Assembly: GCA_009741485.1 (NCBI GenBank)
Contig: CM019214.1
Coordinates: forward strand, 9,053,662-9,117,661
From: Malurus cyaneus samueli
Lineage: Eukaryota; Chordata; Aves; Passeriformes; Maluridae
DNA: 64,000 nucleotides
Direction: 5' to 3'
Shown: positions 1 through 10,893 of the stretch, in pieces
Position numbering within the stretch: position 1 is the stretch's first letter
How the letters are laid out: every line of letters begins with the position of its first letter
Made by a program: the position numbers and the translations under genes
The notes under the pieces: generated by a model
What the model was told of the DNA's origin: nothing
Databases searched by the model: none
What the model saw: the letters and a program-made list of their open reading frames with translations, nothing else

Positions 1-624
1 GAAATTATTCTTAATGTTTTCCCCATGAGAATGTAGGATCCAATTCCTCCCTCCCTGAATCAAAAGCAGGATGAGAAGGCAAGAAAGAATCCAGTTTTGT
101 CTCACGATACACGGCTGTAAGATCTCTGTGCCTTAATAGCTTCCAGCCAAGAGAACAGCATCCACCACAAACACCAAAAATTGGTTAAAAGGCATCACTT
201 AGAGAACAAAAGCAGATTGAGATGACTTCCCATCCCAGATGACATTAATGTAATTGCTTCAGTCTTTTCTTCTCAGGACCAAGGTACTACGGGGCAGTTT
301 TGTTTTCCTCTTCCTAATCCACACCATGTGTTTTTTGGACTCATTTTGCAGTCACCACATGACCTGACAGCTGCTTTCCCCTCTGATGCTCGGGCAGCTG
401 TGAGCAGCTGCTTCCTCTGCCACACCCACACCGAGTGCCTCCACAGCCAGGGGAGCAGGAGGGGGCTCTGGCACTTCTGTTTCACTCTTTTTTTTTATGG
501 CTGCACCACTCTTCTCCCACCCTGAGAGACAAGAGCAGACAGAGCAGGATGCCCCTCTGGGCACCCCCGTCTTTGCCAGGGTAGAACCTTTTTCTGCAGG
601 ACAGATTTCAGCACTGCACACCAG

Positions 625-698
625 ATTTCAGGTGGAATTTTGCAATTTCAGGTGGAAAGCAATTTCAGGTGGAATTTTGCAATTTCAGGTGGAAAGCA
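625..698. repeat. Two-copy 37-bp tandem repeat built from 20+17-bp half units
   Basis: Positions 625-661 and 662-698 are identical copies. Each copy consists of a 20-bp and a 17-bp half that share the start ATTTCAGGTGGAA. The four half units thus look like two rounds of local duplication: first of a roughly 20-bp unit that diverged, then of the 37-bp pair. No coding role is apparent. Confidence 0.9.
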
Positions 699-741
699 AT
701 GCTTTCTTTCTTGGGCTTTGTGTCCCCACCGTCTGTTAGTG

Positions 742-791
742 CTGCTGATAATTGTCCAGAGAGCCTCAAGAGAAACTGCTGATAATTGTCC
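742..791. repeat. 16-bp direct repeat pair
   Basis: The 16-mer CTGCTGATAATTGTCC occurs at 742-757 and again at 776-791, separated by 18 unrelated bases. It is a perfect short direct repeat, possibly a remnant of local duplication. No mobile element lies between the copies. Confidence 0.85.
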
Positions 792-1632
792 CAGAATTTC
801 ACAACTGCAACAAGAACAGACTGCGTCTAACCACAGAATGAGTGTGCTGCCAGGCCCTCAGCTTTTGTTCATTTTGCTGTTTAGGAAGGCACCTTTAATT
901 ATTTTTTTTTCTTCTGTATTGCAAAGTGAGAAATACTTAGCATTTATTTAATTAGCTTGGCTACAATACAGACGTTCCATGATTACAAACCAAAGTCAGT
1001 AAAATCCTAATGTGAATGGTACTTTTTTTTTGTCCCATTGGAAATTAAAAATCAGTTGCACTATGATTAAATTGATTCCGGGTGGTTTCTTTTGAGCAAT
1101 TATGTTCAAAAACTGTCTGCCAGTCCAATTTGCTATCAAATATCACTTTATCGCTACCATTCCACATGCAGGTGCATAGACAATATAAACCCAAGGTCCT
1201 ACGGAATTATCATCCTTTTGTAGGAATGAAATGCTGATTGTTTATTATCTGATTTAATTTCTTATGGTTAAATCTGAGCAGTCTGATTTAGCAACGTTTT
1301 CAATCAACCTCACAAATATTTGAGCGCATTTATGTGACAATTAATGTGCAAAATAGCGTGGAGCAAAGTCAGCTCTTTTTTCTGCTTCAGTCTGGGCACC
1401 GATTCCTGTCCCCTGAGATGTGGGATGTTCCCAGGGCAGCACAGGGTGGGGCTGCACATGGAAGGAGAAACCATCAGGACATAACAGCCCCTCTGCAGGG
1501 CCACCAGTGAGAAAAACTGGAATCAGGGCTCCCCTGGGATGAATTTGGGACCACAGCCCAGCCCCACACTTGTGCTAGTGCCCCTAAAGCACCCCTTGGA
1601 CTGTGCTGGCAGCTGGGAGTGAAGCTGAGCCT

Positions 1633-2370
1633 GGCTGCATGGGACACAGACTGCTGCATGGGACACAAAACTGCTGCACGGGACACAGAACTGCTGCACA
1701 GGACACAAAACTGCTGCATGGGATACAGAACTGCTGCATGGGACACTGAACTGCTGCATGGGACACAGAACTGCTGCATGGGACACAAAACTGCTGCATG
1801 GGACACTGAACTGCTGCATGGGACACAGAACTGCTGCATGGGACACTGAACTGCTGCATGGGACACAAAACTGCTGCATGGGACACTGAACTGCTGCATG
1901 GGACACAGAACTGCTGCATGGGACACAAAACTGCTGCATGGGACTGAACTGCTGCATGGGACACAGAACTGCTGCATGGGACACAATGTCAGACTGAACT
2001 GCTGCATGGGACACAGAACTGCTGCATGGGACACTGCAACCTGCTGCATGGGACACAGAACTGCTGCATGGGACACTGAACTGCTGCATGGGACACACAA
2101 CTGCTGCATGGGACACAGAACTGCTGCATGGGACACACAACTGCTGCATGGGACACAGAACTGCTGCATGAGACACACAACTGCTGCATGGGACACAGAA
2201 CTGCTGCATGGGACACAAAACTGCTGCATGGGACACAAGAACTGCTGCATGGGATGACAGAACTGCTGCATGGGACACTGAACTGCTGCATGGGACACAC
2301 AACTGCTGCATGGGACACAGAACTGCTGCATGGGACACAGAACTGCTGCACGGGACACAGAACTGCTGCC
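1633..2370. repeat. 20-bp minisatellite, about 36 units
   Basis: The unit begins CTGCTGCATGGGACAC and ends in a variable part: AGAA, AAAA, TGAA or ACAA. I count 36 units plus a partial one at 2363-2370. Most are exactly 20 bp; exceptions are units starting at 1931 (18 bp), 1969 (30 bp), 2019 (22 bp), 2221 and 2242 (21 bp each). Units at the left edge (1633, 1671, 1691, 1711) and the last full unit (2343) carry extra substitutions, as expected for array ends escaping homogenisation. Because 20 is not a multiple of 3 and the unit lacks minus-strand stops, all three minus frames are open for over 120 codons, the longest about 300. Three units translate to a 20-residue cycle (CPMQQF, VPCSS and SHAAV segments). 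I treat these as by-products and not a protein gene: there is no known domain, no unique flanking coding sequence and every frame is equally open. Confidence 0.97.
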
Positions 2371-5300
2371 CTCCTTGGGCACGGTGAAACCAGGTCACCC
2401 CAGAGAGCTCATTTGTGAATTCAGGTCACTAGAACAGCTCTAACATCACACTGTGTGACTTCATTTATCAGAGGCATTGGGTGGATTCTGTAATTCCCAT
2501 AAGTTTTCAGTGGAGGCAGCTCCCATGGCAGTGGATTGGAGCTGTGCCAGCTGATGGAGCAGGGATGGGGACCTTGGGCATCTCTGAGCTGCTCTGGTGG
2601 CACTTCCACTGTTAGAGGTGACTGAGTGCAGGCTGGGATGGCTCTGGTGCCGTTTTTGCACTGCCACACTGCTCTGGATGCCTCCCTTCCCCTCTGCACA
2701 GCAATCTGTGCTTGGTAGCGATGCTGTTGACAAAGAGGTGACTCATTTCCACCACCAAATCTCTCCCTCACAATGCACCTATATCCTGTTTAATTTCACA
2801 CCTATCCTGTTTGCTCAGTTACACGGCATTACTGTTCTGTTTGGTGAATTTTAGATTGTATTATAAGGAAGGAATTTTTATGTTATATTATACTATATGA
2901 TAATTGCTCATTTAATTTTAACTTGGTAATATGTTTATACTGCAAACAGTTATGAAAATGACTTATAAGGGTGTTTTAACTAGATGTGTGATTTGAGGAT
3001 ACAAATTTAATATGCTGCACAAAGCCTTATGGGGCAGAATTGCTGTGCCCTTACTCAGCTGGGTAAATGGGAGTTTGCTTGAGCACAAAAGCATTCGCAA
3101 CCCAGGGAGTATTTTGAGACCACTGCTTAATTAGGATAATTACCACCCATAAGTCACCAAGTGGGATGTGATGTATGGGCAGATCTGGCCCTGGCCTTGC
3201 TGCAGATGGGCAGTGCAGGGTTGAGCAAGGAGCACACACAGCCCGAGCTGTGCATCCCTTACTCAGCCCTGCCAGGAGTTACTCACACTGCTCCTTTTGC
3301 CACAGGAGCAATGAGGCAATGAACACCCCTGCTTTCACCAAACACCCAGGAGCTCCTCAGGTGGATGGATGTTGTTGGAGCAGAAGCCACATCACTCCAT
3401 TAAGTTGCCCGTTTTTTCGGCCTGGGCTAATGTGTTACACCCAGCAGAGCCTAAAGTCAGAGCTTTGTGCATCTCCCTGCCAGCACCACACCCAACGCAC
3501 CCCTGAACATCCCTCCATGAGCCAAAATCCTCCTAGGTACACTCTCCTTATCCCCCAACCCTCTGCTCCTCTTGACACCACAGTTTTAAATTACTCCTGT
3601 CCTGAGTATAATTTAATCAAGGAGCTGAGGGAATGGACAGGGATAGGGGGGAATCAGGTGGCATTGCAGGTCTTGTCAGCCTAGGGGAGGCCCCATGGCA
3701 GGCTGGCTGCACAACTTCCAGCTTTCCAGCTGTGTCTGCTCTATGTAGACTAAAAAGATTCTCTGCTTCTGTCTCTGTTTCCATAGTGGATTTTAGTATT
3801 GTAGATACTGATTGGACGAATGACAATGAAAGAGACTCTTCAGAGCACCTGGAAATTTGGTAGGTAATATAATTTGGCTTGCTGTGAACACTTGTACTTG
3901 AAATTTCCAATTTCAGTGCAGAATCAAATTTTGACCTCATCAGCATACCTGCCTTAGCACTACTGGCAGGTTTGCTAACACTTTATTTAATGTTCTGATC
4001 TACTGTTTGTTTCAACTTTAGCAAAAACCTTCCTTTTCTTCAGCAAAGTGTAGCAGCCAAGCTAAACAAACATCAGAAAATCCTTTTAACTGTGTCCACT
4101 CCTTTTGTTGGAATGGCCAGAGCTTCCCACCCCATCGTGGCACCGCTCCTGCTCTGCAGCCTCACAGCAAAGACACCGCATTTCTGCAGATCCTGGTGCC
4201 CAGGGACACTCCACTCTCAGCATTTGGGTTCTGCCTGCAAAAAACATCGTGCCTTGGCCCCTTGGGTTTCAGGCTGCCCATTTCCCTCCTTGCTCCAGCT
4301 CTGCCAAACTCCTCACTCGTGGTTTGTGACCTGGGGCTGTGCCCGCAGCCATCCCAGCAGCACAGGCTCACACTCCCCTCCTCAGTCAAGTGCACAGTCA
4401 GAGGCTAAGCAGAGATTAGGGATCAGGTATTTTAGTCAGTGGACATCCTAAGATCTTGATCCGAATGGTTTGGCTTAAAATAAATAACCCATTTTTGACT
4501 GGGTTTTGCATCTGACAGGCAGAGTTCTGTGAACAGAGGAAACAGTAGGAGAGGGATGAGGCTGGAGTCATTCATGGCAGAAACACCACACCAAGCAACA
4601 GGGACTCACAAATGCTCACAAATTCCTTGGTTTAAGCAATGTGTTCTGGTTTTCCACCTAGTTAGTGTGCAAATAACCAAGTTCCTCTGTCAGCTCGGGT
4701 TCCTGTTGGGACTATTCCCATAAGGCCAATCTCAGAGGAGAAAACTCAAGGGATTAACTGGATTTTTTACCCAGTGGTTTCACTGGATTTTGAATGAGGC
4801 CTAAAACGATGCTGATGCCAAAAGCTGCACAGACTTAGCCATGCCCTTTAATAATCTTTAATGATCTGATCCTTTTGCAGTACCAAAACTATTAACAGTG
4901 TCAGGGTGATGCCAGGGGATGATGAGCCATCCTGGTTACACTTTAGTGGTTCAGGAAGACAAACTTCTATGGCTCCTGCCCAAGAAAAATGGGTCCATTT
5001 TAACCCCAGCAACCAAATCCCACTCCCTTTAAGCTGCCAGATGCCTTACCCCACAAGAACCTACCTGCCACACTCCGTGCCCCATGGGGTGCTGTGTGCC
5101 TTCTTCGCCTGCACTTGCAGCCCAGCTATTAATTTTGGGTTTTCCCCTGTCGTGCTGTTTTCTCATGAGCTGCAGGGATCTGAAAGGGGCTGAAAAACCC
5201 CTGGAACCAGGCCATTTGCACTGTGCTGAAGCCTCTGTTTTTGCCAGGCATGTGACAAAGTTGGCTGCAGTGTGTCACTGTGGTGAGAGGATCCCAACAA

Positions 5301-8300
5301 GAGCCTCCTCCCCGGGCAGCCTGTGGGGCCGGCACACAGAACTGGAGCTGCTGGGGCCCACTGCAGGGAGAGCCTGGAGATGAGAGACAATGAGCAATTT
5401 CTTCCATGTCTGCAGTGTGGAAAAGGGGCTTCTGAAGGCACCTCATGCTTCTGACAGCTTTTCAGATATGTTGTGAAATCGAAGCCTCCTCACGTGTGTA
5501 GTTTCTGCACTTTTCCCTTGGTGCTGTTCTCTCCCTCTCTCCTGGTGCTGATACCATCTCCATCCCCATTCACTCAGACTGGCAGATGAGAACTTGGCTT
5601 CAGTGCGCTCACCTTCAGCCAGTGTTTTTTAAAGTCATCTGTTGCTCAGCCAGGTGACCCCTAAGGCAGTTATTCATGCTAAGTTTTTCCTTCCACAGAC
5701 CCTTGGGATGGCTCTTTCAGAGCCAGCTGCTTGTTCCCACCTGCTGCTGGCTACTGTGGGGCACAGCAGTGAGCGCTGCTGGGCTGGCTGAGCTCGGCCA
5801 GCCCGGGATGTGGGAAAGCTCTCTGATTCCTGCTGGAACCCCCGGAGGGTCGTTTATGGCATGACATCACCAGATGAGCAATGACACAGAGGGGAATTGG
5901 GGCTTGGATGCCAGGGGGAGGAGGGAACAGGAGGAAAAACAAGAGAGAGAAGGAAGAAGGAGGTTTGTTTTCTGTTTTCTGTTTGCTGCAGGTCTCAGCA
6001 GCACACCGTCGCTGTGCCAGAGCGGGATCTCTGGTTCTGGTACACTGTAAAACACACGGATTAAAAGGGAAACCATCACACGGCCTTGCTCCCAATCAAA
6101 CCCTGGATTTTTTGTAGCATCTTCGGTGCCCCGGGGTAACTTGAACTCAGTTCTCATCTCGATTTTCTGGCCCTGGTGCGTCACCAGCTCCTCTCCCCTC
6201 TGGCACCAGGACGGGCTGTCCCCAGGGCTCTGTGCCTGTGGCACCACGCCCGGGCTGCTGTGCCATGGTGCATTAGAGCAGATCTAACCCTGTTAGCCCC
6301 ACTAATCCCTCCGGGACAGGAAAACTCTGTTTAACAGGAGGGAATGCAGCAGAACATAGGGACTGTACCAGGGGTAGCCCAGACCCCTAATCCGCAGATG
6401 TTACCACTGGTTATAGGTTTTGGGGGGTTCTGAGGACACCCTAAGGACACAGATTTGACCCTGAGGTCCACAGGACTGCAGCCACAGCTCAGTCCCTGCT
6501 CATTGTCCTCACTCGTCACAACCACCGCGTTCAAAGGGTCTCGAGATGCCGTTCCCACATGGAGGGTTTCTCTCTTTTTCACTGATTTATTGAAAATAGT
6601 TGGGCCCCTGGCATCCCTCAGGATTTCTAGGGAAGGCATTTAAAAGGAAAACCCTTGGATCTGTAGGTTTCCGTCAAAATAACGGCTCCTCTGATGACAG
6701 GCAAAGTATAAACGCTTAGGCAGACAAAGATAAGCGTTGGTGCCGTGGCTGCCGATTTAAATCAGATCCCCACAAACGCCGCTCTGGACAGGAGAGACCC
6801 GGAGCCTTTCTTGTTCATTACGTGAGCCTAAGCACAAGACCTTTATTTGAAGCTTATTTCTGCTTTCATATGTCACAGCAGCAGTGTTCTCCAGCAGTGG
6901 AGGGCAGCTTTTCTCTAATTTTAGATCTTCCTCTCGGAAGATGGCAGCTGACAACGGAGACAGGCCTGTGAAAAGGATGGATTTGAAGGCTTGCCTTTTT
7001 ACTAAAGACGTACAAGCTGTGCAGCGCGGCGGTTCTTGCGAGATCAAACCGAGTGGATTTCACATTCAAATCCCACCCTACTTTGAGGTCAGACTCCAGG
7101 CAATGTGTCCCAAGCTGCTCACCAACAGAAAGGCAGGCATAGGGTTTTAGCAAAAAAATACAAATTGTGAGAGGTAAGGAAGGGAAGCAGGAGTGGGGAT
7201 AAATGATTTACACACAGTAAACCCGCTGAGGAAGTCAAACAGATGTTTTATTGTCTCCCACGGCTCCAGGCTGGATATATCAATTTCTAAATAGAGCTTG
7301 CTGCACCTCAGTGAATCGTTTCAGGCAACAAATTGTCCTGCAAGGCTCAAGGTAAAGCTTCTCTGTTTCCCTCCAAACTGCTCTTTGCACCTGAGAAAAG
7401 GCAGAGCCTGCCCAGGACACGGGCGGGGGTACGAAAAGCCCCTCCAGGTCAGCTGCAATTCCCCATTTTTGTGTCCAACCCTTGTCTGATGGGCTTCCAA
7501 CAGCACGCTGAGGAGACACCTCAACCACTTGCTTTACAGCATCTGTTTCGGTTACTAAGAGAGCAAAGTTTCCACAAACAGGGAGTCAAAGTGGGCAAGA
7601 AGCTGCCAGCTGAGTTACTCATGGGGGCAAGTTAATTTTTTCCCTGTGGAGCTCCTCCCTTATCAGAGATGTGTCACATTTTGTGTCCTCCACTGGGGCA
7701 AGGGATGGGTTCTCCCCAGGGTCCTTCTTTTTGTCATTAGAAGGCAATGTAAAGCATCCATCTGTGCATCTGCCTAATCTCATTCTGGCTGTTGCTGTGA
7801 TGGCTAGATAACAGATATGAAAATTAGGGGTTGTCTGGCAAGGCACAGCTCTCCTTCTGAATGACTTCCGATCGGGAGTGATCAGTCTCTGAGGCACAGA
7901 AGGCTGCCCTGACAGGCAGCAGCCTGGACACCGAGCTTCCAATTCCCTTTTAGGTTTGCGTTCATTCATTTCTGTGTAATTTTTAAAAGGAATTTTGTAT
8001 TGACTTTGTTCAAGTGCACATTCATCATATATCAATGTCTCTCGAATTTGCGAATTTTAAAGGGACGTTGTAAGGCTAAAAATGATCCTGGATGGTTTCC
8101 CCTTTGCTAATCAGGTACTGATGGCCACACAAGCAGAATGGGAAATGCCTGCTCCGGTTTGCACTCGTTTTGCTCAGGAGGTGGAGACAGGGCAGAGCTC
8201 AACATCTCTCCGAAGTGCTCAGAACCACGGACCATAAGAATATTCTTCTTGGAGTGTTGAGCAATTCTTTCCCTAACTTAACAGAATGAATTTTAAATAT

Positions 8301-9100
8301 CTAATTTAGCTTTCAGCTGCATGTCATTAGCCTTTTTTTCCCCTTTCAGTTTGAATTGTAAAAGAGGAAAAAAAAAAAGTGAGAAAGCCTAGGCTTCCCT
8401 TGGTAGCCAGGCCCCCAGTTTGTTTTCCTTTTCAGTCTGATGCACAGGGATCCAGTAAAGATTTGCAAATGCTGCTGGAGAGTGTTCATTTACATCAGAA
8501 CATGCTGTTTGCAACTGATTTTTAAAGACCCACTCTCCTTCTCTATTAATTTGATGCTGTGAAATAAAACCGTACGAAAATAATGCACACAATGATTTTG
8601 ACAGCAAACTAAATAGGGCGCTCTGTAGGAGATGCCATCACTGCTTTTGCCCGTTTTGTTTAGCTGAGAAGGAGCGGGGGAACGCTTGCTTTAAGAAAAA
8701 TCACTCTCCAAGGAACAGCAGCTGGGGAAGTGGAGGTTGGTAGGCAGTTGCTGACTGAAGATTCCTGAGCCTGGGAGCGCTTACCACCGGCAGTTTTCCC
8801 TTCGGAGGGTGGAGAGCTGCATGTGTTATTCTGGCACCCAAAGGGGAAGACTGTCTTATCCTCTGAAGGGGAATTTTTCCAGTGGCTCACTGTCCCCTGC
8901 CAGAAGAAAAGCACAAATCTGTGTCTTCATCTTCTTCTTCTCCTTAAATTGTGAGTGCCTTGCAGTGCCAGCCGGTCTTTAGAGAAACTTGGGGAACATC
9001 TTGGCCAAGGGGGGAAGGGGAAGACTGCAGAGCAACCAGTCACGGCAAAGACTTGTTTTCTTACAGGGATGAAAATGAAGCAGAGATCATCTTTGTGCGG
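2371..9100. other. Non-genic unique sequence
   Basis: No supported gene. Open frames are at most about 170 codons (3175-3684, plus) and none shows a recognisable family. Composition alternates between AT-rich stretches (2840-3010, 8230-8370) and moderately GC-rich ones (5280-5370, 6120-6260). The 5891-5962 stretch is purine-rich with four G runs. The 6650-7150 stretch has an enhancer-like look, with mixed AT-rich motifs and scattered CpGs, but nothing that can be named. Confidence 0.65.
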
Positions 9101-9181
9101 AAAAAAAAAAAAAAAAAAAAAAAAACCCAAAAAAAACCCCAGCAAATGCAAACGCAAAAAAAAAAAAAAAAAAAAAAAAAA
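9101..9181 (+). repeat. Double poly-A tract
   Basis: There are two uninterrupted A runs, 25 A at 9101-9125 and 26 A at 9156-9181. They are separated by a 30-base A/C-rich spacer that itself holds a run of eight A. The sequence upstream is not a recognisable retrocopy or SINE, so a retroposition origin is only a possibility; slippage expansion explains it equally well. Confidence 0.95.
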
Positions 9182-9589
9182 GCACAACACATAAAAACAG
9201 CATCTAGAAATCCTACACTTGTTTAAGAGATCATGTGTGTGATGAGACCGTAAGTGGAGGGGAGAGTGTTAATATGTTCAAATAAACATGACACTCCCTT
9301 CCTCTGCTTCTGCTGGGAAAAACACCCCGAGGTGATGGTGAAGGCGGCTTTTCCCAGAGCTCGAGCACATCCCTTTTCAGCCCCCACGGGGGGAAGCCTG
9401 GATGACCTGAACACCCTTTTCCCCTCTCTCCATCTGCCTAATTGCGGGGTTCTCTCAGCGCTGCCACGTCCCTCTCCGGTCCCAGGGATGCTGTGTCCTG
9501 CTCAGCTCCCTTGGGACCGATCCAGAGCTGCCATTCCTGCCCTCCTGCAGCTGCTGCTGTGACCCTTCCGTCTCCATCAGTGCCACTGT

Positions 9590-10120
9590 CACCTGCTGGG
9601 GACCGGCGCGGCTCCGCAGCCTCCTTAGCACCGAGCGCATTACCGGCGCTCACAAATCATTCTCACGATAATTAGCAGCAATTAGCGACTTAATGGAGAG
9701 TCTTTGGGGATTCCTAAGCGCGCCTCGTGAGCGTGGGTTTTGTAGGCCGGTGGAAGTTGAGAAAGCCCTGAGGAATGCTGGTGGCATCTGGCTGTCCCTT
9801 ATCTCCGCGCCCGCCCGGATGGGTTTGTTTGTGCGCGCCCTTCGCAGACATCGCCCCGCTGGAGGAATTCCACCTTCCTGCGTGTGCTGGCATTCCCGGG
9901 AGTAATCCCGGTGGATCTCTGCCTGCTGCCCCCGCCTCGCCCCCCAGTCCGGCCCCGGCCATGAAATCCGTGCACAATCCCAAGCACAGGCACCGGGGTA
10001 AACTCCGAAAGAAAGGGAGCGAGCTCAGCTTGCACAAAAGGGGGAAACGCAATGATCGGTTAAAAATCAGATTAATTTCCTTTGCCCCCTTAGGTTTTCG
10101 GCTCTGCCAAGGCTGGAGCT
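9590..10120. promoter_or_regulatory. CpG-rich block, possible small CpG island
   Basis: CpG dinucleotides are visibly denser here than in the surrounding tens of kilobases, notably at 9602-9650, 9715-9750, 9805-9870 and 9930-9965. Bird CpG islands usually mark promoters or developmental regulatory elements. No TATA box or convincing first exon is seen. A plus-strand frame of 141 codons (9775-10200) and a minus-strand frame of 139 codons overlap and neither shows a known domain, so I do not call a gene. Homeodomain-type ATTA cores lie at about 9671-9692. Confidence 0.4.
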
Positions 10121-10239
10121 CCCGGGCAGTCACACAGGGTTTGTTTGCTGAGGGAGCAAGGCATGAACTCCTCTGCCAAAAAAACCCCTCACCTAATTAA
10201 ACTTCTCATTCTGAAAACAAATAGGGGTTCTCAGAGGAG

Positions 10240-10640
10240 ACAACGCGGTCTCCCTGAGGTTGTTACTGTTGGGCAGATTTTTGCAAGTCATTAGCAATCT
10301 CGGGAAAAATGTTGATCAAATGGCTGGAAATGCAGATTTCCAGTTTTCCACTAAACCGAGCATAGTAAGCCGCTGTGGCATAAGCATCTTCATAACGATG
10401 TTTCTGAGCTAACAGGAGGGGCCCGGGGCGTTTTAATTGCCTCGGTTTCTAAATAAATGTAAAGAGATTTGTACACGTCCTGGATGCAAACGACCTCTTG
10501 CAGAAAGGCTGTCTGGCTTTTCTTGTAGCTTTTTGCTTCTGAAAGAAAATTCCCATTAAGGGTGGGCTGTGAGTGTGGTACTAGCTGTGCCCAAGACTAT
10601 AATTAATGCAGACACTTACCACTTCTCATTTTGAGATACA
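10240..10640. promoter_or_regulatory. Candidate distal enhancer-like sequence
   Basis: This is single-copy, repeat-free sequence rich in homeodomain-type cores (TAATTG, TTAATGC) with a moderate number of CpGs. It sits directly downstream of the CpG-rich block. The call rests only on composition and motif style; conservation, which would decide it, cannot be seen from one sequence. Confidence 0.2.
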
Positions 10641-10800
10641 ACCAGCACCTTTATATCTGTGAACCCTTCTCAGCTGCTAACAGGTTGTTAAATACTCTTT
10701 CTTTTCGTCTAGCTGGTATTTTTCAATATTTTTGTGCTGTTTCACGGGCAAACTGCGAGTGACATGAAGACACATCAACAGAAATAGGACAATTACAATG

Positions 10801-10893
<93 letters not shown>
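10801..10893. repeat. (GATA)23 microsatellite
   Basis: The array has 23 uninterrupted GATA units plus a final G. A perfect tetranucleotide array of this length is expected to be highly polymorphic by slippage. The reverse strand reads as a monotonous Tyr-Leu-Ser-Ile peptide (codon cycle TATCTATCTATC), which is not a gene. Confidence 0.99.

Larger units (their letters stand above)
1..1632. other. Non-genic unique sequence
   Basis: No gene is seen. The open frames here are under 105 codons, overlap on both strands and have no recognisable domain. The sequence is of mixed composition; the part after about 900 is AT-rich. Apart from the short 37-bp tandem repeat at 625-698 and a 16-bp direct repeat (742-757 and 776-791), I see no structure. 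Confidence 0.7.

Noticed and set aside
1474..2398. Minus-strand open frames of about 300 and 290 codons
   Set aside because: They lie in the 20-bp minisatellite and are open because the unit lacks stops in every frame; there is no unique coding sequence or domain.
3175..3684. 169-codon plus-strand frame
   Set aside because: Low-complexity Pro/Ser/His-rich translation with no recognisable family; likely chance.
9775..10200. 141-codon plus-strand frame inside the CpG-rich block
   Set aside because: No recognisable domain; a frame of equal length overlaps it on the minus strand; GC-rich DNA has few stops by chance.
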